Source of the DNA: Zoogloea sp.
Lineage (GTDB): Bacteria; Pseudomonadota; Gammaproteobacteria; Burkholderiales; Rhodocyclaceae
NCBI RefSeq assembly: GCF_028689785.1
Contig: NZ_JAQVCN010000043.1
Location: forward strand, 1-42,257
Direction: 5' to 3'
Length of the DNA stretch: 42,257 bases
The notes beneath the pieces were generated by a model. It did no database searches and was not told the origin of the DNA. It saw only the letters and a list, made by a program, of their open reading frames with translations. Positions 33,569 to 42,132 of this stretch are shown piece by piece (within the stretch, counting starts at the first letter, position 1; each line of letters begins with the position of its first letter). The translations under genes and the position numbers were made by a program.

Positions 33569-34570
33569 ATGCGTCGTGTCACGCTTACCCAATTTCTGAT
33601 CGAACAGCAGCGCAAGGGGCTGATGAGTGCCGATCTACGTCTGCTGATGGAGGTCGTTGCCCGGGCGGTCAAGGCAATTGCCGTCAATGTCTCCAAAGGC
33701 GCCCTGGCGGGTGTGCTGGGTGAGGCCGGCAGCGACAACGTGCAGGGTGAAGCCCAGAAGAAGCTTGACGTGATCGCCAACGACATCCTGATCCAGGCCA
33801 ACGAGTGGGGTGGGCACCTGGCAGCCATGGCCTCCGAGGAGGTCGAGGAGATCCGGCCGATTCCGGGTGAGTACCCGAAGGGCGCCTACCTGTTGCTGTT
33901 TGATCCGCTCGATGGCTCCTCCAACATCGATGTGAACATTTCGGTCGGCACGATCTTCTCGGTGCTGCGTTGCCCTGAAGGCGTCAATGCCGCTACAGAG
34001 GCTGATTTCATGCAGCCGGGCAGTGCCCAGGTGGCCGCCGGTTATTCGGTATATGGCCCGTCCACCCAGCTGGTGCTGACGGTGGGGGATGGCGTCCATG
34101 GCTTCACGCTGGATCGCGAGATGGGCAGTTTCATTTACACCCACCCGGACATGAAGGTTCCGGAGGACACTAAGGAATACGCCATCAACGCGTCCAACGA
34201 GCGTTTCTGGGAGGCGCCCGTCCAGCGCTACGTGAGCGAGCTGAAGGCCGGTGCAGAAGGTCCGCGGGGGCGTGATTTCAACACCCGCTGGGTGGCCTCC
34301 ATGGTTGCAGACGTGCACCGTATCCTGACTCGGGGCGGCATTTTCATGTACCCCATGGACAGCAAGATGAAGGACAAGGGCGGCAAGCTGCGCCTGATGT
34401 ACGAGGCCAACCCGATGGCGATGATCGTTGAGGCAGCCGGCGGGGCGGCATCCACCGGGCGGGAGCGCATCCTTGACATCCAGCCGAGCAAGCTGCATCA
34501 GCGTGTGCCGGTTATCCTGGGTTCCCGTAACGAGGTAGAGCGGGTCGTCGCCTACCACCTCGAGGCCTGA
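33569..34570 (+). CDS. fbp: Fructose-1,6-bisphosphatase class I
   Basis: This 333-residue enzyme hydrolyses fructose-1,6-bisphosphate to fructose-6-phosphate in gluconeogenesis (and the Calvin cycle where present). Metal- and substrate-binding residues are seen in SEE (89-91) and FDPLDGSSN (111-119), followed by [10 protein letters not shown] and the [14 protein letters not shown]...[37 protein letters not shown] active-site region. GGAGAG precedes the ATG. It has its own terminator (34584-34626) and divergent partner dadA, so it is monocistronic. Confidence 0.96.
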   Translation: MRRVTLTQFLIEQQRKGLMSADLRLLMEVVARAVKAIAVNVSKGALAGVLGEAGSDNVQGEAQKKLDVIANDILIQANEWGGHLAAMASEEVEEIRPIPGEYPKGAYLLLFDPLDGSSNIDVNISVGTIFSVLRCPEGVNAATEADFMQPGSAQVAAGYSVYGPSTQLVLTVGDGVHGFTLDREMGSFIYTHPDMKVPEDTKEYAINASNERFWEAPVQRYVSELKAGAEGPRGRDFNTRWVASMVADVHRILTRGGIFMYPMDSKMKDKGGKLRLMYEANPMAMIVEAAGGAASTGRERILDIQPSKLHQRVPVILGSRNEVERVVAYHLEA

Positions 34571-34583
34571 TCCTGCTTTTCTG

Positions 34584-34626
34584 ACGATTCAATCGGCGCG
34601 TTTGCGGTGTCGGTTGAATCGTTTTT
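34584..34626 (+). terminator. Intrinsic terminator of fbp
   Basis: ACGATTCAA (34584-34592) pairs with TTGAATCGT (34614-34622), followed by a T-run (34622-34626). The 21-base loop is GC-rich and may pair internally. It lies 14 bases after the fbp stop. Confidence 0.75.
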
Positions 34627-34680
34627 ATCTGGGCTGGTCGAACCTGACATTGGCGTGTGCCGATTTTTTCAGGTGATCTC

Positions 34681-37600
34681 ATGACTGCTGCCCCTGATCT
34701 CGATGATGCCTCTCTGGAGGCCGAGCTGGTGGCTTTGCGCCAAGCCATGGAGGCCGCACTGCGACGGCCTGAGGTCGAGGCCGTTCAGGCGCTGGCTGGA
34801 GCACCTCTGCCCTCGGCAGACCAGGCGAAGCGCATTGCCTTGCTGGCGGAGCAGCTTGCCATCGGCGTACGTCAGCGCCGCCGCCGGTCCGGGGGCGTTG
34901 ATGCGTTGATGAACGAGTTTTCCCTCGGCAGCAGCGAAGGCGTGGCCCTGATGTGTCTTGCCGAGGCCCTGCTGCGGGTGCCCGATGACGATGCCCGCCT
35001 GTGCTTGATCCGGGACAAGCTGCGTGCCCGTGACTGGTCGGCCCATGTGGGCCACAGCCCGTCCTTGTTCGTCAATGCGGCCGCCTGGGGCCTGGCGCTC
35101 ACCGGGCGTCTGCTGGCGCCCGACGAGGCGGCGGGCGTTCCTCACGCCCTTCAGCGCATCGCCGTGCGCGGCGGGGAGGTGCTGCTCCGGGAGGCCATGG
35201 ATTACGCGATGCGTCTTGTCGGGCAGCAGTTTGTGCTTGGCGAGACCATCGAGGCTGCGCTGGAGTGTGCTGCAACGGGGGCCGCAGCGGACTATCGCTA
35301 TTCCTTCGACATGCTCGGGGAGGCCGCTGTGACGGCCGACGAGGCGGCGCGCTACGCTACCGCTTACGCCCACGCCATTCAAGCCATCGGTCATCAGGAC
35401 CGTTGGCGGGGTGTTCATAAGGGCAATGGCATTTCCATCAAGCTGTCGGCCCTCCACCCGCGCTATCACTGGTCCCAGCACGCCAGGGTGTTGCATGAGC
35501 TCGTGCCCCGGGTGCGCCACTTGTGCCTGTTGGCCAAGCGCCACGATATCGGCCTGACCATCGACGCTGAAGAGTCGGATCGGCTGGACCTGTCCCTTGA
35601 TGTGCTTGCGGCGTTGGCTGCAGACCCGGCGCTGGATGAATGGTCGGGCCTGGGTTTTGTGGTGCAGGCCTATCAGAAGCGGGCGCCGGTTGTCATCGAG
35701 TGGCTGGTTACCCTGGCACGCCGCCATCGGCGGCGCCTGATGGTGCGCCTGGTCAAGGGGGCTTACTGGGATGCCGAGATCAAGCGTGCTCAGCAGGATG
35801 GCCTGATCGACTATCCCGTCTATACCCGCAAGGCACATACCGACCTGGCTTACCTGGTCTGTGCCCGACGCCTGTTGGCGGTGCCCGACGCGGTGTTTCC
35901 TCTGTTTGCCACTCATAACGCCCATACGGTCGCGACCATTGTCGAGGCGGGCGGCCCGTTCCGGCCAGGGGACTACGAGTTCCAGTGCCTGCACGGAATG
36001 GGGGACAGTCTTTACCGGCAACTGGTGGGGGCGGAGGATGCGCGCTTGCGGCGGCCGGTGCGGGTGTATGCCCCGGTGGGCAGTCACCGTACCCTGCTGG
36101 CCTACTTGGTGCGTCGGCTGCTCGAAAACGGCGCCAACACCAGCTTCGTCAACCGAATTGTCGATGATCGCGTGCCGGTTTCCGCTCTCGTTGCCGATCC
36201 GTTGGTGCAGGTGCAGGCGGGCGCCGGCCATCCCCATCCGGGTATCCCCCTGCCTGAAGATATGTACCCCGGGCGTCGCAACAGCCGGGGCTTCGATCTG
36301 GCGGCAGCCCCTGTCCGGCGGGCTTTCAGGGCCGCCTTGGCGCAAAGCCGGGAAGCGTTCGTGGAGGTGCAGCCGCGGGTCAGCGGTGTGGACCCCGGCG
36401 GGATGGACGGAGCGGTGGATGTCTGCAATCCGGCTTGCCGCACCGAGCGGGTGGGGGCTGTGCGCGTCGCCACGCCGATCGAGGTGGAGGGGGCGCTGCA
36501 GGCCGCCGTGCATGCGGCGTCCGACTGGGCCGGCGCCGGGCCGGCGCATCGTGCCCTGTGTCTTGAGCGGGCTGCCCAGGCCTTTGAGGCTCGCACCCAT
36601 GCCCTTGTGGCGCTGCTGGTGCGGGAGGCAGGAAAGACCATTCCTACGGCGCTGGGGGAGGTCCGTGAGACGGTGGATTACTGCCGCTATTACGCCAGCC
36701 GTCTGCGGGCTGGTGATCTTGATGGCAGCATTCCCCTTGGCTGTGTCGCTGCGATCAGCCCCTGGAATTTCCCGCTGGCGATCTTTGTCGGTCAGATTGC
36801 TGCCGCCCTGGCGGCCGGCAATCCGGTGATCGCCAAGCCTGCCGAGCAAACTCCGCTGATCGCCGATTGGGCTGTTGCCCTGTTCCACGAGGCTGGGGTG
36901 CCGCGCGCCGTGCTGCAGTGCCTGCCCGGAGGGGGCGGGCTGGGGGCGGTGCTCGTGGCGGACGAGCGCGTTCGCGGTGTGCTGTTTACCGGATCGACAA
37001 AAGTGGCCTGCGGCATCCACCGCCAGCTGGCAAGCCGGGGTGATGTGCCGCTGGTGGCAGAGACCGGAGGCATAAACGCCATGATCGTGGACTCCACCGC
37101 CCTGCCCGAACAGGTGGTCGGCGATGTGATCACTTCGGCCTTCGACTCGGCCGGCCAGCGTTGTTCGGCCCTGCGTCTGCTGTGTCTGCAAGAGGATATT
37201 GCCGATCGGGTTCTGGAATTGCTCGATGGCGCCATGGCCGAGTTGTGCCTCGGTCCGCCTGAGGATTTTTCAACCGATGTGGGGCCGGTGATCGATGCCG
37301 CGGCCCGTCTCCGTATTGACGCCTATGTGGATGCATTGCGTGCCAATCGCTGCCGTGTCCTGACCCGTAGTCTTCCCGACGGGTGTGCCCGGGGCCATTT
37401 CGTGGCGCCTACCCTGATCGAGATTTCGTCTGTGGCCGACCTGCGCCAGGAGGTCTTTGGGCCTGTGCTGCATATCGTCCGCTATGCCGCCCGGGATCTG
37501 GATGCGGTGCTGGATGCCTTGGCGGCCCAGGGGTATGGCTTGACTCTGGGCATCCAGTCGAGGATTGACGAGTTTGCCCAGCGCATCATCGGGCGGGTGA

Positions 37601-38328
37601 GGGTGGGCAACATCTACGTCAATCGCAGCATGATTGGCGCGGTGGTGGGGGTGCAACCCTTTGGCGGAGAGGGGCTTTCGGGGACGGGGCCGAAGGCCGG
37701 TGGGCCGCTTCTGCTTGGTCGGTTGGTGCAGGGGGCGTCGGTACCACTCGCCAATGTATCGCGCCCTCAGCGTCCTCTGCTTGCCTGCCTTGAGGCGTGG
37801 ATCAACACTGGTGGGGCAGGGCTGGCGGAGGCGGAGCGGAACGTTCTTCTCGCGGCGATCGATGCCTACCGGCAGGCATCGTTGGCTGGACTGGCGGTGT
37901 CCTTGCCGGGGCCGACCGGCGAGAGCAACACCCTTAGTTTCCATCCCCGGGGGCTGGTTCTGGGGATGGCCAGCACGGCTGCCGCCTGGCTCCACCAACT
38001 GGCCGTCGTGCTGGCCACCGACAACCGCCTCCTGCTGGCTGACAGTGCAGCTGCCGAAGCTTGGCGAGGTTCATTGCCACCAGCCGTGCAGGGTATGGTG
38101 GATGTGCATCCGGATGCGCTGGTCCAGCCTTGGGCGGCAGCCCTTCTGGATGTGCCCGAGGCCCCGTCATGGCGGAGTGTGCTGGCCCGGCGTGGGGGGG
38201 CGATCCTGCCCTGTCTGGTGCCGGAACCCCACTATGCTCTCGCGCACCTGATTGTCGAACGTTGCGTCAGTGTCGATGTCGCTGCGACCGGGGGCGACAC
38301 CGGGCTGCTCCAGCTCGGAGAGGCCTGA
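34681..38328 (+). CDS. putA: Bifunctional proline dehydrogenase / P5C dehydrogenase PutA, no RHH domain
   Basis: This 1215-residue enzyme oxidises proline to glutamate and delivers electrons to quinone. The proline dehydrogenase barrel (about 130-500) contains SIKLSALHPRY, RLMVRLVKGAYWDAEIKRAQ and YEFQCLHGMGDSLY. The P5C dehydrogenase domain (about 600-1020) has the active-site Glu794 in AETGGINA and Cys828 in GQRCSALRL. The C-terminal segment (about 1030-1215) is the extra ALDH-like domain of long PutAs. The N-terminal ribbon-helix-helix found in E. coli PutA is absent, so it should not repress its own gene. Start ATG 34681 has AGGTGA upstream; a longer frame begins at 34657. Confidence 0.95.
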   Translation: MTAAPDLDDASLEAELVALRQAMEAALRRPEVEAVQALAGAPLPSADQAKRIALLAEQLAIGVRQRRRRSGGVDALMNEFSLGSSEGVALMCLAEALLRVPDDDARLCLIRDKLRARDWSAHVGHSPSLFVNAAAWGLALTGRLLAPDEAAGVPHALQRIAVRGGEVLLREAMDYAMRLVGQQFVLGETIEAALECAATGAAADYRYSFDMLGEAAVTADEAARYATAYAHAIQAIGHQDRWRGVHKGNGISIKLSALHPRYHWSQHARVLHELVPRVRHLCLLAKRHDIGLTIDAEESDRLDLSLDVLAALAADPALDEWSGLGFVVQAYQKRAPVVIEWLVTLARRHRRRLMVRLVKGAYWDAEIKRAQQDGLIDYPVYTRKAHTDLAYLVCARRLLAVPDAVFPLFATHNAHTVATIVEAGGPFRPGDYEFQCLHGMGDSLYRQLVGAEDARLRRPVRVYAPVGSHRTLLAYLVRRLLENGANTSFVNRIVDDRVPVSALVADPLVQVQAGAGHPHPGIPLPEDMYPGRRNSRGFDLAAAPVRRAFRAALAQSREAFVEVQPRVSGVDPGGMDGAVDVCNPACRTERVGAVRVATPIEVEGALQAAVHAASDWAGAGPAHRALCLERAAQAFEARTHALVALLVREAGKTIPTALGEVRETVDYCRYYASRLRAGDLDGSIPLGCVAAISPWNFPLAIFVGQIAAALAAGNPVIAKPAEQTPLIADWAVALFHEAGVPRAVLQCLPGGGGLGAVLVADERVRGVLFTGSTKVACGIHRQLASRGDVPLVAETGGINAMIVDSTALPEQVVGDVITSAFDSAGQRCSALRLLCLQEDIADRVLELLDGAMAELCLGPPEDFSTDVGPVIDAAARLRIDAYVDALRANRCRVLTRSLPDGCARGHFVAPTLIEISSVADLRQEVFGPVLHIVRYAARDLDAVLDALAAQGYGLTLGIQSRIDEFAQRIIGRVRVGNIYVNRSMIGAVVGVQPFGGEGLSGTGPKAGGPLLLGRLVQGASVPLANVSRPQRPLLACLEAWINTGGAGLAEAERNVLLAAIDAYRQASLAGLAVSLPGPTGESNTLSFHPRGLVLGMASTAAAWLHQLAVVLATDNRLLLADSAAAEAWRGSLPPAVQGMVDVHPDALVQPWAAALLDVPEAPSWRSVLARRGGAILPCLVPEPHYALAHLIVERCVSVDVAATGGDTGLLQLGEA

Positions 38329-38346
38329 ACGGGCGTGGCGCTCGGG

Positions 38347-38362
38347 CTGGTAGAATCCGCGG
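38347..38362 (+). promoter_or_regulatory. Extended -10 promoter of the tamA-like gene, predicts leaderless mRNA
   Basis: CTGGTAGAAT (38347-38356) is TGnTAGAAT. Six bases (CCGCGG) separate it from the GTG at 38363, identical spacing to dnaX. No Shine-Dalgarno sequence is present. Confidence 0.6.
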
Positions 38363-40105
38363 GTGCTGCGCCATTCCAGTTTTATCCGCCTGTCGTTCAT
38401 GTTGCTCGCCCTTGCCGGGGGCGTGTCTGCCCATGGGGCAGACAGCTTGGTCGAACTCCAGGCTCCCGATGCTCTGCGCCCGCTACTCGTCAAACACCTC
38501 GATTTCCTTGAGCGCGCCCCGGAAGATGTTCTGGATGCCGCCGGCCGGGTTGCCCTGATGCGTCGGGCGCGCAAGGAAATCCGCGAGATCCTCGCCACGG
38601 AGGGGTATTTTTCGCCGGCCATCGAAAGGCAGGATCTGGAGGGCGAGCGCCTGCGCGTCGTGGTCACGCCGGGGCGCAGGACAAGCATATCGGCCCTCGA
38701 TCTGCGTTTCGCCGGTGACATCACCGGTTCCGGTGGGGATCGCCCGCAGCGCCTGGCGGCGCTGCAGGCCGCATGGGGCTTGCCGGTCGGGCAGCCTTTC
38801 CGGCAAGCCGACTGGGATGGGGCCAAGCAGCGTCTGCTCGATGCCCTGTCCAGCCGCGAATACGCTGCCGCACGCATTTCGGACAGCCGGGCCCTCATCG
38901 ACCCGGAGACCGCCAGCGCCCGGCTGGAGGTGGAAGTGGACAGTGGCCCGGTGTTCCGCTTCGGGGCATTGCAGATCAACGGGCTATCGGACTATGACGC
39001 CAGCCTCATCGAGCGCTATCGCCCACCGGAGCTTGGCGAGCCCTACAGTCAGGAGCGGCTGCTGCGCTTCCAGACGGCCCTGCAGAACACCAGCTACTTC
39101 GCTTCGGTGGTTGTCGATATCGATCGTAGCAGCGCCACTCCGGACGCCGTACCGGTGCGGGTGGACGTCACCGAGGCCAAGCCACGGCGCATCGGCTTCG
39201 GGGCCGGCGTCAGCAGCAATACCGGCTACCGGGTCGAGACCAGCTATCGGGACGCCCACTTCATGGGCCAGCCCTGGAACCTGGTCAGCGGTGTGCGCGT
39301 CGAGCAGCGGCGCCAGCTGGGCTACGCCGATGTATTCCTGCCGCCGTCCGCCTCCGGCTATCTGGACAGCGTCGGCGCCCTTGCCGAGCACACCAACATT
39401 TCGGGCCTGCAGACCCAGCGTCAGTCCATCGGCGTGGTGCGGACCATTCCCCGGGGCAGCATGGAGAACCGGCTGGCCCTCAATTACCAGCAAGAGATCC
39501 TGACCCCGGAAGGCAGCCTCCGCTCCAGCCGTTCGGCGCTCACCGCCAACTGGTCCTGGACCTATCGGGCTGTCGACAACATGCTCGATCCGCGGCACGG
39601 ACAGGTGGTCAACCTCCAGTTGGGGGGCGCGTCCCGTGCCTTCCTGTCGGATCGCAATTTCGTGCGGCTATATGGGCGCTACCAGCACTTCTTTCCGATC
39701 GGAGAGCGGGATGTGCTGATTCTCAGGGCGGAGGGTGGCATGACCATCGCTGCCAGCCGCGATGGTGTTCCCCAGGATTTCCTGTTCCGCACCGGCGGCG
39801 CCCAGACGGTGCGGGGCTACGCCTACCAGAGTCTCGGCGTGACCGAAGGCAGCGCGATCGTCGGCGGCCGCTACCTGGCCGTCACCAGCGCGGAGTATGT
39901 TCATTGGTACGAGGGCAACTGGGGCGTGGCGGCTTTCGTCGATGCCGGCAATGCCAACGATCAGCGGGAGCTGTTCAAGATGAACCTCGGCTACGGGTTC
40001 GGGCCGCGCTGGCGGAGCCCCGCGGGGCCGATCGCCGTGGACCTGGCCTATGGCCAGAGTGATCACCGGGTCCGTCTCCAGTTTGCCGTGGCCATCGCCT
40101 TCTGA
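38363..40105 (+). CDS. tamA: BamA/TamA-family outer-membrane protein (TamA-like)
   Basis: This protein of 580 residues has a signal peptide (about 1-26). Three POTRA-like domains span about 28-265: the second holds RLRVVVTPGRRTSISALDLRFAG, the third GPVFRFGALQINGLSDYDASLIERYRP. A 16-strand barrel domain (about 270-580) contains the lock motif TVRGYAYQSLG and ends with an aromatic C-terminus (FAVAIAF) recognised for barrel assembly. The length and POTRA number fit TamA rather than BamA (about 800 residues). TamA works with inner-membrane TamB in lipid/protein transport to the outer membrane; no tamB follows. The start is GTG 38363, immediately after an extended -10. It lies 34 bases after putA. 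Confidence 0.88.
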   Translation: MLRHSSFIRLSFMLLALAGGVSAHGADSLVELQAPDALRPLLVKHLDFLERAPEDVLDAAGRVALMRRARKEIREILATEGYFSPAIERQDLEGERLRVVVTPGRRTSISALDLRFAGDITGSGGDRPQRLAALQAAWGLPVGQPFRQADWDGAKQRLLDALSSREYAAARISDSRALIDPETASARLEVEVDSGPVFRFGALQINGLSDYDASLIERYRPPELGEPYSQERLLRFQTALQNTSYFASVVVDIDRSSATPDAVPVRVDVTEAKPRRIGFGAGVSSNTGYRVETSYRDAHFMGQPWNLVSGVRVEQRRQLGYADVFLPPSASGYLDSVGALAEHTNISGLQTQRQSIGVVRTIPRGSMENRLALNYQQEILTPEGSLRSSRSALTANWSWTYRAVDNMLDPRHGQVVNLQLGGASRAFLSDRNFVRLYGRYQHFFPIGERDVLILRAEGGMTIAASRDGVPQDFLFRTGGAQTVRGYAYQSLGVTEGSAIVGGRYLAVTSAEYVHWYEGNWGVAAFVDAGNANDQRELFKMNLGYGFGPRWRSPAGPIAVDLAYGQSDHRVRLQFAVAIAF

Positions 40106-40263
40106 CTTCTCGCCCCTGAACCCGGTGACGGCCTTAAGCCCCACAGCCTGCCTTGGCCGTGCTGGCGTCAACGCCCGGCCGGGTTCTGGCGTTGAGGCCT
40201 TGCGACCCTTTGCCACGTGGCCGGCCCCTCGGACGCAGCCCATGAGAATTGGCAAATCCGCAG

Positions 40264-40293
40264 GGGAAGTTTAGACTTCCCTGATATTTTTTT
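40264..40293 (+). terminator. Hairpin with delayed T-run upstream of the cytochrome c gene
   Basis: GGGAAGT/ACTTCCC (40264-40270, 40275-40281) form a 7-bp stem with a TTAG loop. A run of seven T begins five bases later (40287-40293). It is probably the end of the tamA transcript, but it lies only 23 bases before the cytochrome ATG and could also be a leader element. The rest of the 211-bp gap holds one more inverted repeat, CAACGCC/GGCGTTG, near 40168-40195. Confidence 0.5.
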
Positions 40294-40316
40294 GCCACAC
40301 AACCCAAGAGGATCAC

Positions 40317-40631
40317 ATGAAGAAACTCGTTGCTGTCGCCGCCATCGCCGGCCTGATGGGCTCCACCGCTGCATTCGCCGACGCCGGTGCCGATCTGGCC
40401 AAGGCCAAGAACTGTCTGGCCTGTCATGCCGTCGACAAGAAGCTTGTCGGCCCGGCCTACAAGGATGTCGCTGCCAAGTACAAGGGTGACAAGACTGCCG
40501 AAGCCAAGCTTGCCGAGAAGGTCGTCAAGGGCGGTGTTGGTACCTGGGGCCAGATTCCGATGCCTCCCAACCCGCAGGTCAGCCCGGCCGAAGCCAAGAC
40601 TCTCGTGGCCTGGGTCCTCGCCCAGAAGTAA
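40317..40631 (+). CDS. Small class I cytochrome c (c551/c552 type)
   Basis: A periplasmic electron carrier of 104 residues with a signal peptide (1-21, cleavage after AFA). The haem-binding site is CLACH (Cys33, Cys36, His37), and the axial Met82 is in IPMPPN, the standard motif of the c551/c552 family. AAGAGG lies before the ATG. It probably shuttles electrons between the bc1 complex and a terminal oxidase or nitrite reductase; the actual partner is not shown here. It is monocistronic, with its own terminator at 40651-40674. Confidence 0.94.
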   Translation: MKKLVAVAAIAGLMGSTAAFADAGADLAKAKNCLACHAVDKKLVGPAYKDVAAKYKGDKTAEAKLAEKVVKGGVGTWGQIPMPPNPQVSPAEAKTLVAWVLAQK

Positions 40632-40650
40632 GCGACGCGGCCTCGTCCCG

Positions 40651-40674
40651 GCCAGCCTTCGGGCTGGCTTTTTT
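40651..40674 (+). terminator. Intrinsic terminator of the cytochrome c gene
   Basis: GCCAGCC/GGCTGGC with a TTCG tetraloop (40651-40668), followed by six T (40669-40674) and then GTTTTT. A textbook terminator, 19 bases after the stop. Confidence 0.93.
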
Positions 40675-40892
40675 GTTTTTGGCCCGCCGCTCCGAGGCGC
40701 CATGGCAAAAGCTTTGGCTCTTGTCGCGAAATTGCAACACTTCGTCGGGGCGTCTTATCCAAAAAACAACGCTGTCCTTGCTTCACCCTTTGCCTCGCAC
40801 CCACAATGCAGGCCAACTTCTCGTTAGAGAGGTGAAATTGGTCGGCCCCGCGCAAGCGGTGCGTGCCAGTCTTCAATCAAGAGGAGAAACAT

Positions 40893-42077
40893 ATGCAAAA
40901 GAAACTGATCGCTCTGGCCGTTGCCGGCCTGGCTTCCACCGGTGCCTTCGCTCAAGCCAACGTGACCGTTTACGGCGTGGCTGACGCTTCCTTCGACGTC
41001 GTCAAGATCTCTGGCGATGCGAACAACGAACTCGGCAACACCACCCGTGTTTCCACCAACTCTTCCCTGATCGGTTTCAAGGGTGCTGAAGCTCTGGGCA
41101 ACGGCCTGACCGCCGTGTTCCAGTTCGAAAGCGCTGTTGGCTTCGACAACGCCGGTGCCCTGGGCGCCAACCGTGACAGCTACGTCGGCCTGGCCGGCGG
41201 CTTCGGTACCGTTGTTCTGGGTAACCTGACTGGCCCGACCCGCGCTCTGGGTGCTGCTGTTGATGTCAACGTCGGTGCTACCGGCATCGGCGCCAACTCC
41301 GCTCTGCTGGGCAAGCTGGGCAACAACCTGTTGAATACGACTGATTCTGCTGGTAACTATCCCCCTATCGTTGCTGGCGCCCCCAGCAACACCACCTGCG
41401 GTCGTTCCACCACCTGCACCTCGATCTTCGACACCCGCTGGAAGAACGCCATTGCCTACGTGTCCCCGAGCTTCGCTGGCCTGAACGCCACCGTTGCCTA
41501 CGTGGCCAACGAGAACAAGTCCCTGCACGGCCTGGCCGCTGCCAACACCACCGGCTACGACGTCGGTCTGAAGTACGCCAATGGCCCCGCCATGGCTGCT
41601 GTGACCTACAACGCTGTTTCGACTGGCAGAGCTGATGATCTGAAGATCAGCGATCTGCGTGTTGGTGGTAGCTTCGCGTTCGGTCCTGCTTCCGTTCGTG
41701 CCATCTTCGATCTGGCCCGTGCTGACAACTTCGGCGGCAACAAGGTCACCCAAGCTGTCTACGGCCTGGGCGCCACCTTCAACGTGACCCCGGCTTCCAA
41801 GCTGCTGGGTCAGGTGTATGTTGCTCGTGACCTGAAGGTTAACGGCTCCAGCGCCAACGACACCGGTGCCAAGCTGTTTGAAGTTGGCGTCGAGCACAGC
41901 CTGTCCAAGCGCACCATGCTGAAGGCCACCTACGCTCTGATCAACAACGACAAGGGCGCTACCTACGACTTCGGCATCAACGCTGCTGGCATCAACACCG
42001 GCGCTCTGCCGGGCGGCGCCAATGCTGTTGGTGGCACCGTTCAGGGTCTGTCCCTGGGCCTGCGTCACACCTTCTAA
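40893..42077 (+). CDS. Gram-negative general porin (Burkholderia/Neisseria type)
   Basis: This outer-membrane trimeric porin of 394 residues has a signal peptide (1-20, ending AFAQ) and begins its mature chain ANVTVYGVADASFD, the first barrel strand of porin family 4. The typical SSLIGFKGAEALGNGLTAVFQFE and RDSYVGLAGGFGTVVLGN motifs come next. The C-terminal strand ends GLRHTF, with Phe last as the barrel-assembly signal. A loop insert contains a Cys pair (CGRSTTC) that could form a disulfide. Strong ribosome-binding site GAGGAG at 40881-40886. Its codon bias is visibly tighter than that of its neighbours (repeated GCT, GGC, CTG, AAC), consistent with very high expression. Start ATG 40893. 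The 218-bp leader may carry regulation. Confidence 0.95.
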   Translation: MQKKLIALAVAGLASTGAFAQANVTVYGVADASFDVVKISGDANNELGNTTRVSTNSSLIGFKGAEALGNGLTAVFQFESAVGFDNAGALGANRDSYVGLAGGFGTVVLGNLTGPTRALGAAVDVNVGATGIGANSALLGKLGNNLLNTTDSAGNYPPIVAGAPSNTTCGRSTTCTSIFDTRWKNAIAYVSPSFAGLNATVAYVANENKSLHGLAAANTTGYDVGLKYANGPAMAAVTYNAVSTGRADDLKISDLRVGGSFAFGPASVRAIFDLARADNFGGNKVTQAVYGLGATFNVTPASKLLGQVYVARDLKVNGSSANDTGAKLFEVGVEHSLSKRTMLKATYALINNDKGATYDFGINAAGINTGALPGGANAVGGTVQGLSLGLRHTF

Positions 42078-42104
42078 TTCAGACTTCGTCTGAGTTAGGA
42101 ATTG

Positions 42105-42131
42105 ACGGGCACCTTCGGGTGCCCGTTTTTT
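42105..42131 (+). terminator. Intrinsic terminator of the porin gene
   Basis: ACGGGCACC/GGTGCCCGT (9-bp stem, 42105-42113 and 42118-42126) with a TTCG loop and six T (42126-42131). It lies 27 bases after the stop. A group II intron starts two bases beyond the T-run. Confidence 0.94.
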
Positions 42132-42132
42132 G

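Noticed and set aside
34669-37191. An 840-codon open frame on the minus strand
   Set aside because: It is antisense to putA, whose catalytic motifs are unmistakable. The long frame reflects high GC and codon bias.
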